Assembly (NCBI RefSeq): GCF_022968795.1 | Contig: NZ_JALJRB010000017.1 | Location: 47,168-111,167 of the forward strand | Source: Desulfatitalea alkaliphila | GTDB lineage: Bacteria; Desulfobacterota; Desulfobacteria; Desulfobacterales; Desulfosarcinaceae | Length of the DNA stretch: 64,000 bases | Direction: 5' to 3' | Shown: piece after piece, positions 9,690-18,279 of the stretch | Layout of the letters: the number at the start of each line of letters is the position of its first letter | Numbering within the stretch: position 1 is the first letter of the stretch | The notes under the pieces: model-generated | What the model was told of the DNA's origin: nothing | The model's input: only the letters and a program-made list of their open reading frames with translations | Databases searched by the model: none | Made by a program: the position numbers and the translations under genes

Positions 9690-12304
9690 GATGGACCTCC
9701 GAAAACGACGGTGAAGCCGCCGCTGTCATCCAGCGCAAGGTGCGCGCTGGACGGTAATTCGCCGCTGCTCATGCATGTGAGGATCTCCTGCGAGAGCCGC
9801 GGCATGATGGTGCCGCTCATGATGTGATCGATATTGCGGGCACCGGTTTCCACCTCCGTGCAGCGTTCGGCGATCTGGTCGACGAGCGCCGGTGCATAGC
9901 TCAGGGCGATGCGATGCGTTGCGTGCAGGCGCCGCACCAGTTTCTCCAGCTTGAGAACGACGATCTCTTTGAGGACATCGGCGGGCAGCAGTTGATAGGG
10001 CAGAACCTTCATGCGTGCCAGCAGCGCCGGTTTGAAGTGATTGCTCAACAGCGGGCGCACGGCGGCGCCCAGGCTTTCAAGGGGGGGCGAAGGGGATTCG
10101 CTGCACATTTCCGTTATGATATCGGTGCCCAGATTGCTGGTCATGAAGATGACCGTGTTCTTGAAATCGATGGCCCGCCCTTCACCGTCGGCCAACTCCC
10201 CCTTGTCGAACACTTGATAGAACAGGTTCATCACCTCGGGGTGGCCTTTTTCCACTTCATCGATCAGCACCACCGAGTAGGGCCTTTGTCGAACGGCTTC
10301 GGTCAGTACCCCCCCCTCGCCGTAGCCGACATAACCGGGCGGGGAGCCGATCAAGCGGCTGACGGTGTGCTTTTCTTGAAATTCGCTCATGTTGACGGTG
10401 ACCATGAAGTGCTCGCCGCCGAACAAGAGGTCGGCCATGGCCAGGCCGGTTTCGGTTTTGCCGACGCCGCTGGGACCGGCCAGTAGAAACACGCCCAATG
10501 GCTGGGCGGGATCCTTGATGCCCGCCTTGGCCGCCATGATCACCTGGACGATGGCATCCAGCGCTTCATCTTGGCCCCGGATACGCTCTTTGAGCCGTTG
10601 GCCCAGTTGCATGACGGTCCGCGCTTCGTCCCGCATGACCTTGCCCACAGGTATGCCGGTCCAGTCGGCAACCACCTTGGCGACGATATCCGGGTCGACT
10701 TCCGCCCGCACCAGGGGGTCGGTGCCCTGCACCGCGCTCAGCCGTTGACCGGCCGCCTCCAATTCCGACCGGATCTCCGCCGTGGCCGTCGCTTCGGCAT
10801 CGGACAACTGCAGGCGCAAGGCGATCACTTGTTGCACCAGGGCCTGTTCGTTCTGCCAGCGGTTGTTGAGGTCGCTCAACTCCTCCGTCAAGTGCTCCCG
10901 TTCGGCCGACAGCAACCCGGCGCGTTCCGGATCGACGGCGAGCCCGTGATCGCGGTCGCGGTCGATGGCCCGGGTTTCGCGGTCCAGGGCCTGAATGCGC
11001 CGCTCCCGGTCTTCGATCACATCGGGCTTGGCGGTCAGCATGATTTTGACCCTGGCCGCACTGGTGTCCAGCAGGTCGACGGCCTTGTCCGGCAGTTGTC
11101 GCCCCGATATGTAACGATTGGACAGTTCGGCGGCGGCTTCGATGGCATCGTCGCGCACCACGACCTGGTGGGCCGCCTCGTATTTCGCCTTCAGGCCGCG
11201 CAGAATCAGCTTGGTGCTCTCTTCAGACGGCTCGTCCAGTTTGACCAACTGAAAACGCCGGGCCAGGGCGGCGTCTTTTTCGAAATATTTTTTATATTCC
11301 GACCAGGTGGTGGCCGCCACGGTGCGCAGTTCACCCCTGGCCAAGGCCGGCTTGAGCAGATTGGCGGCATCGCTCATGCCGGCGGAACCGCCGGCGCCGA
11401 TCAGGGTGTGGGCTTCGTCGATGAACAGAATGATTGGCTTTTCCGATGCCTTGATTTCGTTGATGACCGCCTTGAGCCGGTTTTCGAACTCCCCTTTCAT
11501 GCCGGCGCCGGCTTGCAAAAGCCCCATATCCAATCCCAGCAACCGGACACCGGTCAGCAGATCGGGGACGTCGCCCTCCACGATGCGCAACGCCAGACCC
11601 TCCACGACCGCGGTTTTTCCCACACCGGCCTCGCCGACCACGATGGGGTTGTTTTTGCGGCGCCGGGCCAGGATGTCCACCATCTGGCGGATTTCGCGAT
11701 CCCGTCCGAAAACCGGGTCGATGTCGCCGCTGGCCGCTTTTTCGGTGAAATCGGTACAATAACGTTGTAAGGCGGTCGCTTCGCCCGGTGGTCCCGTGGT
11801 CTCGGCGATTTCGCTTTCGCGCAGCGCTTTTTCCACCGACCCTTTGGTCGCCGCCCAGAAATTGTCCTGCACGGCATCACGGCTTGCCGCCGTCAATAGA
11901 TCCACATAGCTGCCGTCGGCGAACTGGCGTGGGCGGTTGAGAAAAGCCAGCAAAAGGGCACCGGACCGGACCCTCGCCTCGTCCAGGTCCACGGATGCCA
12001 CCAGCCAGCCTTCCTGCAGCCATTCCAGCAGCAAGGGTGAAAAAACCGGCTTGGCGGCATTGCCGCTGCGAAATTCTTCCATGCTGCGGTGCAGGGCCTT
12101 CTGCACACGGCCCACGTCGACGCCCTGATGCGCGAGCAGCAGACAGATGTCCGAGGCGGGATTTTCCAGTAGCTTCAGAAAGAAGTGTTCCGCCGTCACC
12201 TCGTAATGGGTGCGGGAGACGCACAGCCCCGCGGCGCCTTCCAAACCGGAGGTGCAGTAGGGGTTCAAGCGGCGCAGCAAGGATTTGATGTCGACCGTGA
12301 GCAT
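9686..12304 (-). CDS. clpV: T6SS sheath-recycling ATPase ClpV (TssH)
   Basis: 872-residue AAA+ unfoldase of the ClpB type that disassembles contracted TssB/TssC sheath in the cytoplasm. The N-terminal Clp domain (residues about 10-160, EHFFLKLLENPASD) is followed by a first AAA module with Walker A GEAGVGKTAVVEG and Walker B ILFIDEAHTLIGAGG. After a shortened middle domain, a second module carries GPSGVGKTETGLA and VVLIDEVEKGHPEV. The C-terminal D2-small domain is intact. The stop overlaps the vgrG start by four bases, and tssG lies 15 bases upstream, so this gene sits inside the operon. Confidence 0.96.
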   Translation of the reverse strand: MLTVDIKSLLRRLNPYCTSGLEGAAGLCVSRTHYEVTAEHFFLKLLENPASDICLLLAHQGVDVGRVQKALHRSMEEFRSGNAAKPVFSPLLLEWLQEGWLVASVDLDEARVRSGALLLAFLNRPRQFADGSYVDLLTAASRDAVQDNFWAATKGSVEKALRESEIAETTGPPGEATALQRYCTDFTEKAASGDIDPVFGRDREIRQMVDILARRRKNNPIVVGEAGVGKTAVVEGLALRIVEGDVPDLLTGVRLLGLDMGLLQAGAGMKGEFENRLKAVINEIKASEKPIILFIDEAHTLIGAGGSAGMSDAANLLKPALARGELRTVAATTWSEYKKYFEKDAALARRFQLVKLDEPSEESTKLILRGLKAKYEAAHQVVVRDDAIEAAAELSNRYISGRQLPDKAVDLLDTSAARVKIMLTAKPDVIEDRERRIQALDRETRAIDRDRDHGLAVDPERAGLLSAEREHLTEELSDLNNRWQNEQALVQQVIALRLQLSDAEATATAEIRSELEAAGQRLSAVQGTDPLVRAEVDPDIVAKVVADWTGIPVGKVMRDEARTVMQLGQRLKERIRGQDEALDAIVQVIMAAKAGIKDPAQPLGVFLLAGPSGVGKTETGLAMADLLFGGEHFMVTVNMSEFQEKHTVSRLIGSPPGYVGYGEGGVLTEAVRQRPYSVVLIDEVEKGHPEVMNLFYQVFDKGELADGEGRAIDFKNTVIFMTSNLGTDIITEMCSESPSPPLESLGAAVRPLLSNHFKPALLARMKVLPYQLLPADVLKEIVVLKLEKLVRRLHATHRIALSYAPALVDQIAERCTEVETGARNIDHIMSGTIMPRLSQEILTCMSSGELPSSAHLALDDSGGFTVVFGGPS

Positions 12305-12319
12305 GGTTTGCCTCCTGGG

Positions 12320-13369
12320 CTAGGGATGTTGCATTTCAAAACGGGTGCGCACTTCGCCTAACGATGCTTCGGAAAAAACCCAACTGGCGATCCCCAAGCG
12401 GGATCTGCCCGGATCACCGAGGCAAAGGGTTTCGGCCTCACCGGCGGCCAGAACGAGTTCCACTTCGCAGGAAAGCGGTTCGGTGACATACAGCGCCGTC
12501 AGGGCTGCCAGCTGCAGGTAGAGCGGGCTGCCCGGCGTGAATTGAAAAAAGAGCGTTTTGGGCAAGGGACCGATTTGTATGCGGAAGCGGCCCATGCGGT
12601 CTTCGATGGTGTGGCCCAGATAGCTGTCCATGCCGATCCGGTTGCCGGCCGAGCCGACGCAGAACCTTTGCGAATCCGGAATGGTGGCCCAGCGCGAAAT
12701 GCAGGGCACGATGCGCAGCGGCACCCTCTGCAGGGCGTCCGTCAGCAATGCGGTCAACCCTGCGGCCGAGCGCGGGTATTGGGTGAACAGCCCGATGTAG
12801 CGCAACAACCGGTAGGGCGGGAAAGCCGGATCGGCCTTTTGCCGCTGCGTTTCCGTGCCCAGTCCCAGCAAACAGTAGAGCCGCTCCATGTGGGCCGACT
12901 GCTGCGCTTCGGCCACTTGCAGATATTGACGATATTTCAACCATCCCTTGAAAAGCAGATGGTACAGGCGCTGGTGAATGATGTCCAGAAAATCGCGGGA
13001 GACCGACTCGTCCTGTGCGGCTTCTTCCAGCAGATCCTCGGTGTAAAAAGTGGGCAGGGGCGAAGCGGTGCCGTACAACCCGAGGAAATTGGCGGTGATG
13101 TGGAAGATGGTCCCATCGGTAGGGGATGATTGTTGGGTGATGCTTTCGATGTCGGCGGCCGGAAAAGCGAGGGAAAGGTTCGGCCGGATGCGGATGCGCT
13201 CCTCCGCCTGTGCCGCGTCCCGACCGTCTTCCGCGCGCACGGCGCGGCGCAGCAATCGCATCGCCTGGAAAAAGGCGTAGGCCGGTGCGTTGGTCAGCAG
13301 GTCGCCGCAAAGCGCGCCCTCGCCGTCGACGGCTAAATCAGTGGATGGTCGCCGATCCGTGCCTTCCAT
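12320..13369 (-). CDS. tssG: T6SS baseplate protein TssG
   Basis: 349 residues, a wedge component of the T6SS baseplate that works with TssF, TssE and TssK. TssG-family signatures include the N-terminal FFQAMRLLRRA helix, the IRIRPNLSLAFPAADIESI stretch, LYGTASPLPTFYTEDLL (the conserved GxxSPLPxxY/F loop), and SYLGHTIEDRMGRFRIQIGPL near residues 230-250. The first 37 bases overlap the end of tssF in another frame, which suggests translational coupling; GGGAG lies about ten bases upstream of the chosen ATG. Confidence 0.93.
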   Translation of the reverse strand: MEGTDRRPSTDLAVDGEGALCGDLLTNAPAYAFFQAMRLLRRAVRAEDGRDAAQAEERIRIRPNLSLAFPAADIESITQQSSPTDGTIFHITANFLGLYGTASPLPTFYTEDLLEEAAQDESVSRDFLDIIHQRLYHLLFKGWLKYRQYLQVAEAQQSAHMERLYCLLGLGTETQRQKADPAFPPYRLLRYIGLFTQYPRSAAGLTALLTDALQRVPLRIVPCISRWATIPDSQRFCVGSAGNRIGMDSYLGHTIEDRMGRFRIQIGPLPKTLFFQFTPGSPLYLQLAALTALYVTEPLSCEVELVLAAGEAETLCLGDPGRSRLGIASWVFSEASLGEVRTRFEMQHP

Positions 13370-15066
13370 TGGTAGCTTTCTCCCTTGAGGATCTCTTGCA
13401 TCGACAAGCGGGTGTAGGTGTTGATGGAAGCGTACAGGCCGAAAAAACGGGAGAGGACCGTTCCGAAGAGGAACAGGTCGCCCGGCCCGCTGAAATGGTC
13501 CTGGTGCACCTCCATACGGATTTCACGACCGCGCATGACCACGCGGTCAACGAGGCGATCGGAAGCCTCGGCGCGGATGGCCCGGACACCGGAAATTCTT
13601 TTCTGGTGGGCCATGAAGGCGGGCCGGTCCCTGTTTTCCTCGAAATTGTAAAGCCCCAGCAGCGCCCTGAAGTTGTCCACATCGGTCAGGGACTGGTAGT
13701 TCAGGCAGAGGTGGGACAGCAATTTCCAGTGCAAATTGCTGCCGGGGGTGACCAGCACGGATGCCGTCGGAGGACGCAAGTTGGTGAACGCCACGAATTC
13801 GGGCGTGTTGCTGGTCGGGTGACGGATGTCGCCGCGTTGCAAACCTTCGGGCAGTTGACCGTTGGTGCATTGCAGCTGAATGGAAAGCGTTTCCGTCGCC
13901 GGCGGCGGCGCGCCGGGCGGGTAGGCCACGGACAGATAGAAATCAGCGGCGTGTCGAACCGGTGATTGGCGCATGCGCAGATGGTAGGTGGGATTGGCTT
14001 CGGGATTCGGGGAGAACAGCTCGAAGGGTGCATAGACCCGCTCCTTGGCGGTTCCCTGGACGAAACCGGTCACCCCGGTGACCGAGTGGATCTGAAAGTG
14101 CCCTCGCTCGCCGCCGCTGGGCATGACGCGGTATTCGCTTTTGCGGTGATCCAGCCGAATGGGATCCGCGTCGTAGGGGAATATGTTGATGGCCGGGGTG
14201 GCGGCCAGCGCAAAATGCTCCCGGCGCACCCGCGGCGGCGGCAGCTTTGAAGGCGTCAGTTCGAACCGGATTTCAAATCGGGTGTCGTCACCGTTCGGTG
14301 TCCACTGCTGCCAACCGTGTAAATCGAGAAAAAGGAATTTTTCCGGCAGTAGAAAATATTCCTGGAGGATGCGGTAGCCGGGGAAAGAGTGGGGCGGATA
14401 TTCGATCAGCACGTCGGCATCGTCAAACCCCACCGGTCGCAGGTCCTCGGCCGGAAGCACGCAGACATGATTGTCTTCCGGCGCCGTCAACACCACGCGC
14501 TGCAGGTGACGCCGCAGCAGTAAGTAAATATCCGCTGCTTCCGGAAAGGATCCGGCCAAATGAAAGCGCAACCGCTCGGGCCGCCAATCTTTGAGGGACA
14601 CCCCTTTCAAGGCCATCTGCAGGCGAATGCGCGGCGGCCGGCCGGGCTGCTCTTCGTAGGCGGCCTGTTCTACGGTCAACGGCTCGACCACCACGTCGCT
14701 GCAGGTGCGGAAGGTGCACGCGGTGCCCTCCACCGGCTCGGAGGCCAGGTAGGTGCCCTTGGCTACCGGTATCGCCTGTTTGGGATTGGCCTTGGGCGTG
14801 AAAGCAACGATGGTGGCCGCCGGCAACGGTCGCAAGTAGTGCGGCCAGATCAACTGAAACAACTCCTGGACGATTTCAGGAAAATCATCGTCCAGCCGCT
14901 GGCGCAGCAGGGCCGTCAGGAAGGCCACCCCTTCCAGCAGCCGTTCGGCATCCGGATCGGTCGACATGCCGCTGAGCATGGGGGCCACGGCCGGGTGCGC
15001 CTTGGCGAATTCGGCGCCCAGGTCGCGCAGTTGGGCCAGTTCCTGGTGAAAATAGTGGTCGAACAT
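13333..15066 (-). CDS. tssF: T6SS baseplate protein TssF
   Basis: 577 residues, the major wedge protein of the baseplate. The start matches the family closely: FDHYFHQELAQLRDLGAEFA, then FAKAHPAVAPMLSG, PDAERLLEGVAFLTA and LRQRLDDDFPEIVQELFQL, followed by WPHYLRPLPAATIVAF. The C-terminal part carries the usual FHRLSLNY-like region (LLSHLCLNYQSL) and a final FGLYASINTYTRLSMQ. The gene is preceded six bases upstream by tssE and overlaps tssG at its end, giving the order tssE-tssF-tssG found in most T6SS clusters. Confidence 0.95.
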   Translation of the reverse strand: MFDHYFHQELAQLRDLGAEFAKAHPAVAPMLSGMSTDPDAERLLEGVAFLTALLRQRLDDDFPEIVQELFQLIWPHYLRPLPAATIVAFTPKANPKQAIPVAKGTYLASEPVEGTACTFRTCSDVVVEPLTVEQAAYEEQPGRPPRIRLQMALKGVSLKDWRPERLRFHLAGSFPEAADIYLLLRRHLQRVVLTAPEDNHVCVLPAEDLRPVGFDDADVLIEYPPHSFPGYRILQEYFLLPEKFLFLDLHGWQQWTPNGDDTRFEIRFELTPSKLPPPRVRREHFALAATPAINIFPYDADPIRLDHRKSEYRVMPSGGERGHFQIHSVTGVTGFVQGTAKERVYAPFELFSPNPEANPTYHLRMRQSPVRHAADFYLSVAYPPGAPPPATETLSIQLQCTNGQLPEGLQRGDIRHPTSNTPEFVAFTNLRPPTASVLVTPGSNLHWKLLSHLCLNYQSLTDVDNFRALLGLYNFEENRDRPAFMAHQKRISGVRAIRAEASDRLVDRVVMRGREIRMEVHQDHFSGPGDLFLFGTVLSRFFGLYASINTYTRLSMQEILKGESYQWKARIGDHPLI

Positions 15067-15072
15067 AATGGC

Positions 15073-15486
15073 CTACTTCTTTACTTTAATTTGGCCGCCG
15101 GTATCCAGCACGCTGTCGAAGGTGACCGGGTCTCGGTGGCCGGCCAACACCAGTTGGGCATTGATCTGAAAATGGACCGTCAGGGCGTCGCCGGCCTGGT
15201 CCAGAAATACCACCCGGACCTGGCGCAGTCGCGGCTCGTATTTCTGAATGGTGTCCCGGATGGTGTGTTCTATCACGCGCCGCGATTCGGGATAGCCGCT
15301 CATCAAGTCCGTAAAGTCGGGAATGCCGTAATCTTCAGCTATGGGTACATTGCCCTGGCGCGTGTTGAGAATGCGCTGCAAGTGTGATTGGACCGAGCGT
15401 ATCATTTGCGCGGGATCTTCGGTCACCCGACGACTCGGGTTTCTGGCCGATTCACGGATGCGGTCCAAAAGACGGTGTTCACGCAT
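15073..15486 (-). CDS. tssE: T6SS baseplate protein TssE
   Basis: 137 residues, the gp25-like hub component that nucleates sheath assembly. The gp25/W family pattern is visible: LLDRIRE near the N-terminus, SVQSHLQRILNTRQGNVPIAEDYG (the conserved LLNTR/RxGxxxxxxxYG region), DFTDLMSGYPESRRVIEHTIRDTIQKYEPRL (with the EPRL motif) and a beta-rich C-terminus ending QIKVKK. It follows hcp after a 180-base gap containing a strong hairpin, and it runs straight into tssF. Confidence 0.93.
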   Translation of the reverse strand: MREHRLLDRIRESARNPSRRVTEDPAQMIRSVQSHLQRILNTRQGNVPIAEDYGIPDFTDLMSGYPESRRVIEHTIRDTIQKYEPRLRQVRVVFLDQAGDALTVHFQINAQLVLAGHRDPVTFDSVLDTGGQIKVKK

Positions 15487-15568
15487 GGCACGTCCTGCTC
15501 TTTATGCGGGCCGAGGTCTACTCAAGCGACCCCGCGCCCGGCATGGTCGACCGGTTTCATGCCAAGCC

Positions 15569-15620
15569 GCCTTGCAGGCAACGCAACGGCATCGATCCGC
15601 CGGACGGTTGCCGGCAAGGC
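15569..15620 (-). promoter_or_regulatory. Strong hairpin between hcp and tssE
   Basis: GCCTTGCAGGCAAC at 15569-15582 and GTTGCCGGCAAGGC at 15607-15620 form a 14-bp stem with one mismatch and a 24-base loop. On the transcribed strand it follows hcp and precedes tssE. There is no U-run after it, so it is not a classical intrinsic terminator. It would suit a processing or 3'-stabilising structure that keeps hcp mRNA more abundant than the downstream baseplate messages. Confidence 0.55.
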
Positions 15621-15666
15621 ATGCGCGGCACAAAACCAATCGTGTTCAAGTGCTTGCCCTGTTGCA

Positions 15667-16182
15667 TCAGGACCGTGGGGCGCGCCAGTCGTCCGTTCCC
15701 TCCGTGCCGGACACGACATGGTTCCAGGTGATCTTGCGATAGGTGAAGGCAACATCTTCCAAATGGGTGAAATGGGCCTGGGCCGGATCCTGACAGTTGG
15801 GCATGTAGGTCTTGATATCGACGATGATGGCATCTTCCAGTTCGATGGTGTAATAGTGTTCCTGTTGGCCATCGGCACTGGTGCGATAGAATTTGATGGT
15901 GCACTTGGTCAAACGTTCGCCGGAGCACAGAGCGTTGCACAACAGTGGCGACGCCTTGTCGAGCACCTTGGTGATGACCAACGGTTTGTGCACCCGTTGC
16001 CCGGTCGGCTGACCGCTTTGCGGATCGCGGGGGATGGTGATGTCATGGGACAGCGCCTGGACCAGAACTTCGTCTTCATGGCCCTCCTGGTAGATGTTGC
16101 CCACGCTCTCCTCGGTGAAAGCACCTTGGGTGATCAGTCCCTGGCTGTTGCCTTCGATGGTCAAATAAGCTGGTGTCGGCAT
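15667..16182 (-). CDS. hcp: T6SS tube protein Hcp (TssD)
   Basis: 171 residues; the hexameric ring protein that stacks into the inner tube. Family features: an N-terminal AYLTIEGNSQGLITQGAF, then HEDEVLVQALSHDITIPRD, RVHKPLVITKVLDKASPLLCNALCSGE, FYRTSADGQQEHYYTIELEDAIIVDI and C-terminal LEDVAFTYRKITWNH. A strong AAGGAG site seven bases before the ATG fits its expected high expression. It follows tssC after 33 bases. One Hcp gene is seen, with no fused effector domain. Confidence 0.96.
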   Translation of the reverse strand: MPTPAYLTIEGNSQGLITQGAFTEESVGNIYQEGHEDEVLVQALSHDITIPRDPQSGQPTGQRVHKPLVITKVLDKASPLLCNALCSGERLTKCTIKFYRTSADGQQEHYYTIELEDAIIVDIKTYMPNCQDPAQAHFTHLEDVAFTYRKITWNHVVSGTEGTDDWRAPRS

Positions 16183-16215
16183 CTTCGTTCTCCTTTTTCT
16201 TTAAATTTGGTTGGT

Positions 16216-17697
16216 TTATTCCTTGTCCAGTTTCCCGACAAGCGAAAGGGTGAAAAAAGCACCCATGTACTTGAAGTGGGGGCGGACCTTCATTCCCACC
16301 CGGTACCAGCCTGGCTCGCCTTCCACATCTTCCACCGTGATTTGCGCCTGGCGCAGCGGCCGCCGGCTGCGCACCGAGGCGGGGGGGTTTTCCTGGTCGG
16401 CCACGTACTGCCGGATCCAGGTGTTCAGTTCCCTGTCCAGATCGGCACGCTCCTTCCAACTGCCGATGTTTTCGCGCTGGATCACCTTCAAGTAGTGGGC
16501 CAGGCGGTTGGCCACGTACATGTACGGCAGCTGGGTGCCCAGTTTGTAGTTCAGTTCGGCGTTCTTGCCCTCTTCGCTGATACCGAAGTTTTTGGGCTTT
16601 TGCACCGAGTTGGCGGAAAAAAAGCAGGCATTGTCACTGCCTTTGCGCATGGTCAGGGCGATGAAGCCTTCTTCGGCCAATTCAAATTCACGTCGTTCGG
16701 AGATCAGGACTTCAGTGGGGATCTTGGTCTGGACGGCGCCCATGGCCTCGAATTGGTGCAAGGGCAGATCTTCCACCGTGCCGCCGCCCATGGGTCCGAT
16801 GATGTTGGTGCACCAGCGGTACTTGGCGAAACTATCGGTCAGGCGGGTGGCGAAAGCAAAGGCCGCGTTGCCCCACAGATAGTGGTCGTGGGTGGCCGAC
16901 ACATTCTCTTCATAGTTGAAGGTTTTGACCGGCTGGGTGTCCTGGCCGTAAGGCAGCCGCAAAAGGAAACGGGGCACGGTCAGGGCGACATAGCGGGCAT
17001 CCTCCGTTTCGCGAAAAGATTGCCACTTGGTGTATTGGGGCCCCTCGAAAACCGCGTGCAGATCTTTCAGATTGGGCAGCTCGTTGAAGCTGTCCACGCC
17101 GAAGAATTGCGGCCCGGCGGCGGCCACGAAGGGCGCGTGGGCCATGGCCGAAACCGCGGCCACATACTGGAGCAGTTTAATGTCCTGCGGCCCGGGACCG
17201 AATTCGTAATTGGCGATGATGTTGCCGTAGGGCTGACCGCCGAATTGGCCATATTCCGCGGTATAGACCGTTTTGTAAAGACCGGCCTTGCTCACTTCGG
17301 GGGCATCCTCGAAATCTTCCAACAGCTCTTGTTTGCCGGCGTTCAGGATTTCGATGCGGATGTTCTCACGGAAATCGGTTTTGTCGACAAGGTATTTGAG
17401 CGACCGCCAGGCCGACTCCAGCCGTTGCACCTCGGGATTGTGAAGAATCGCATCCAGCTGTCGGCTGAGCTTGCCGTCGATTTCGGCGATGAACTCATCG
17501 ATCAAAGCGTTGGAAACCTTGTCCACCGTGCGGCCCGGGACCACCAATTGGGCCAGCAATGCTTCCACGCCGCGTTTGGCCACGCCGTAGCCTTCGTCGG
17601 CGGGTTTGAGCCGGGTTGCGGTGACGATGTCATCCAGTAAAGAGGTTTCTGCGGCCTCGGGGGGCGCAGCTTGTTCCATTTCACGTTCTTCGGCCAT
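16216..17697 (-). CDS. tssC: T6SS sheath large subunit TssC (VipB)
   Basis: 493 residues; with TssB it forms the contractile sheath. Family features include LLDDIV near the N-terminus, FIAEIDGKLSRQLDAILHNPEVQRLESAWRSL, FGGQPYGNIIANYEFG, FLLRLPYG, CTNIIGPMGGGTVEDLP, FISEEGFIAL-like LAEEGFIALTMRKGSDNACFF and the C-terminal AQITVEDVEGEPGWYRVGMKVRPHFK. ATG at 17697 is preferred to the in-frame GTG at 17706 because that GTG lies inside the GGAGG ribosome site, eight bases from this ATG. TssB is immediately upstream. Confidence 0.96.
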   Translation of the reverse strand: MAEEREMEQAAPPEAAETSLLDDIVTATRLKPADEGYGVAKRGVEALLAQLVVPGRTVDKVSNALIDEFIAEIDGKLSRQLDAILHNPEVQRLESAWRSLKYLVDKTDFRENIRIEILNAGKQELLEDFEDAPEVSKAGLYKTVYTAEYGQFGGQPYGNIIANYEFGPGPQDIKLLQYVAAVSAMAHAPFVAAAGPQFFGVDSFNELPNLKDLHAVFEGPQYTKWQSFRETEDARYVALTVPRFLLRLPYGQDTQPVKTFNYEENVSATHDHYLWGNAAFAFATRLTDSFAKYRWCTNIIGPMGGGTVEDLPLHQFEAMGAVQTKIPTEVLISERREFELAEEGFIALTMRKGSDNACFFSANSVQKPKNFGISEEGKNAELNYKLGTQLPYMYVANRLAHYLKVIQRENIGSWKERADLDRELNTWIRQYVADQENPPASVRSRRPLRQAQITVEDVEGEPGWYRVGMKVRPHFKYMGAFFTLSLVGKLDKE

Positions 17698-17715
17698 GCT
17701 TACCACCTCCCTGAT

Positions 17716-18204
17716 TTATTCTTTGTCCAGATTCAATTCCTTGAGCAATTTTTCGCGCGTCGCCGCATCGGTGACGATCTCCTGGATCTTTTTGCGAAAC
17801 TCCGGCCGGTTGCTCATGGGGCCTTTCAATGAGGATAGCGCTTCGCGCAACTCGAGCAATTTGTTCAGTTCGGGCGTGCGCCGGGCGATGCTTTCGGGAG
17901 AAAAATCGCTGATCGATTCAAAACTGAGCGAAACCGCCATCTCTTTGTCCGGTTCATCCGAAAGCTTGTCCGGCGCGGTGATGTCGATTTTGAGGTTCTG
18001 TGCCCGCATCACGTCATTGAAGTTGTCCTTGTCGATCCGGGTGGGTTCGCGCTCTTCGATCATGCGGTCATCCGCCTGGAGGGTGAAATCGCCGACCACC
18101 AGCAGCTTCAGCGGCAGCTCCACCTCTTCCTTGGCATCCCCGGTGGCGGGTCGGTAGACGATATTGACTCTTTCCTTGGGGGCGACGGTTCCTTCCTTGG
18201 CCAT
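17716..18204 (-). CDS. tssB: T6SS sheath small subunit TssB (VipA)
   Basis: 162 residues, partner of TssC in the sheath. Recognisable features are RVNIVYRP near the N-terminus, ELPLKLLVVGDFT, the charged stretch EREPTRIDKDNFNDVMRAQNLKIDI, FESISDFSPESIARRTPELNKLLELREAL and the C-terminal KKIQEIVTD helix followed by LLKELN. GGGAG lies seven bases upstream of the ATG. It is separated from tssA by 75 bases with no evident promoter and is followed 18 bases later by tssC. Confidence 0.95.
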   Translation of the reverse strand: MAKEGTVAPKERVNIVYRPATGDAKEEVELPLKLLVVGDFTLQADDRMIEEREPTRIDKDNFNDVMRAQNLKIDITAPDKLSDEPDKEMAVSLSFESISDFSPESIARRTPELNKLLELREALSSLKGPMSNRPEFRKKIQEIVTDAATREKLLKELNLDKE

Positions 18205-18279
18205 GGCTTGACTCCCTTGTCTGGGGTTTGGGGTTTATCTGAATCGGGTCGCGTTAGCCCTTCTTGCAGCCGAAGGCCT

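Noticed and set aside
15388..17640. A 750-codon plus-strand frame opposite hcp and tssC
   Set aside because: Antisense to conserved T6SS genes; the protein resembles no family and crosses gene boundaries.
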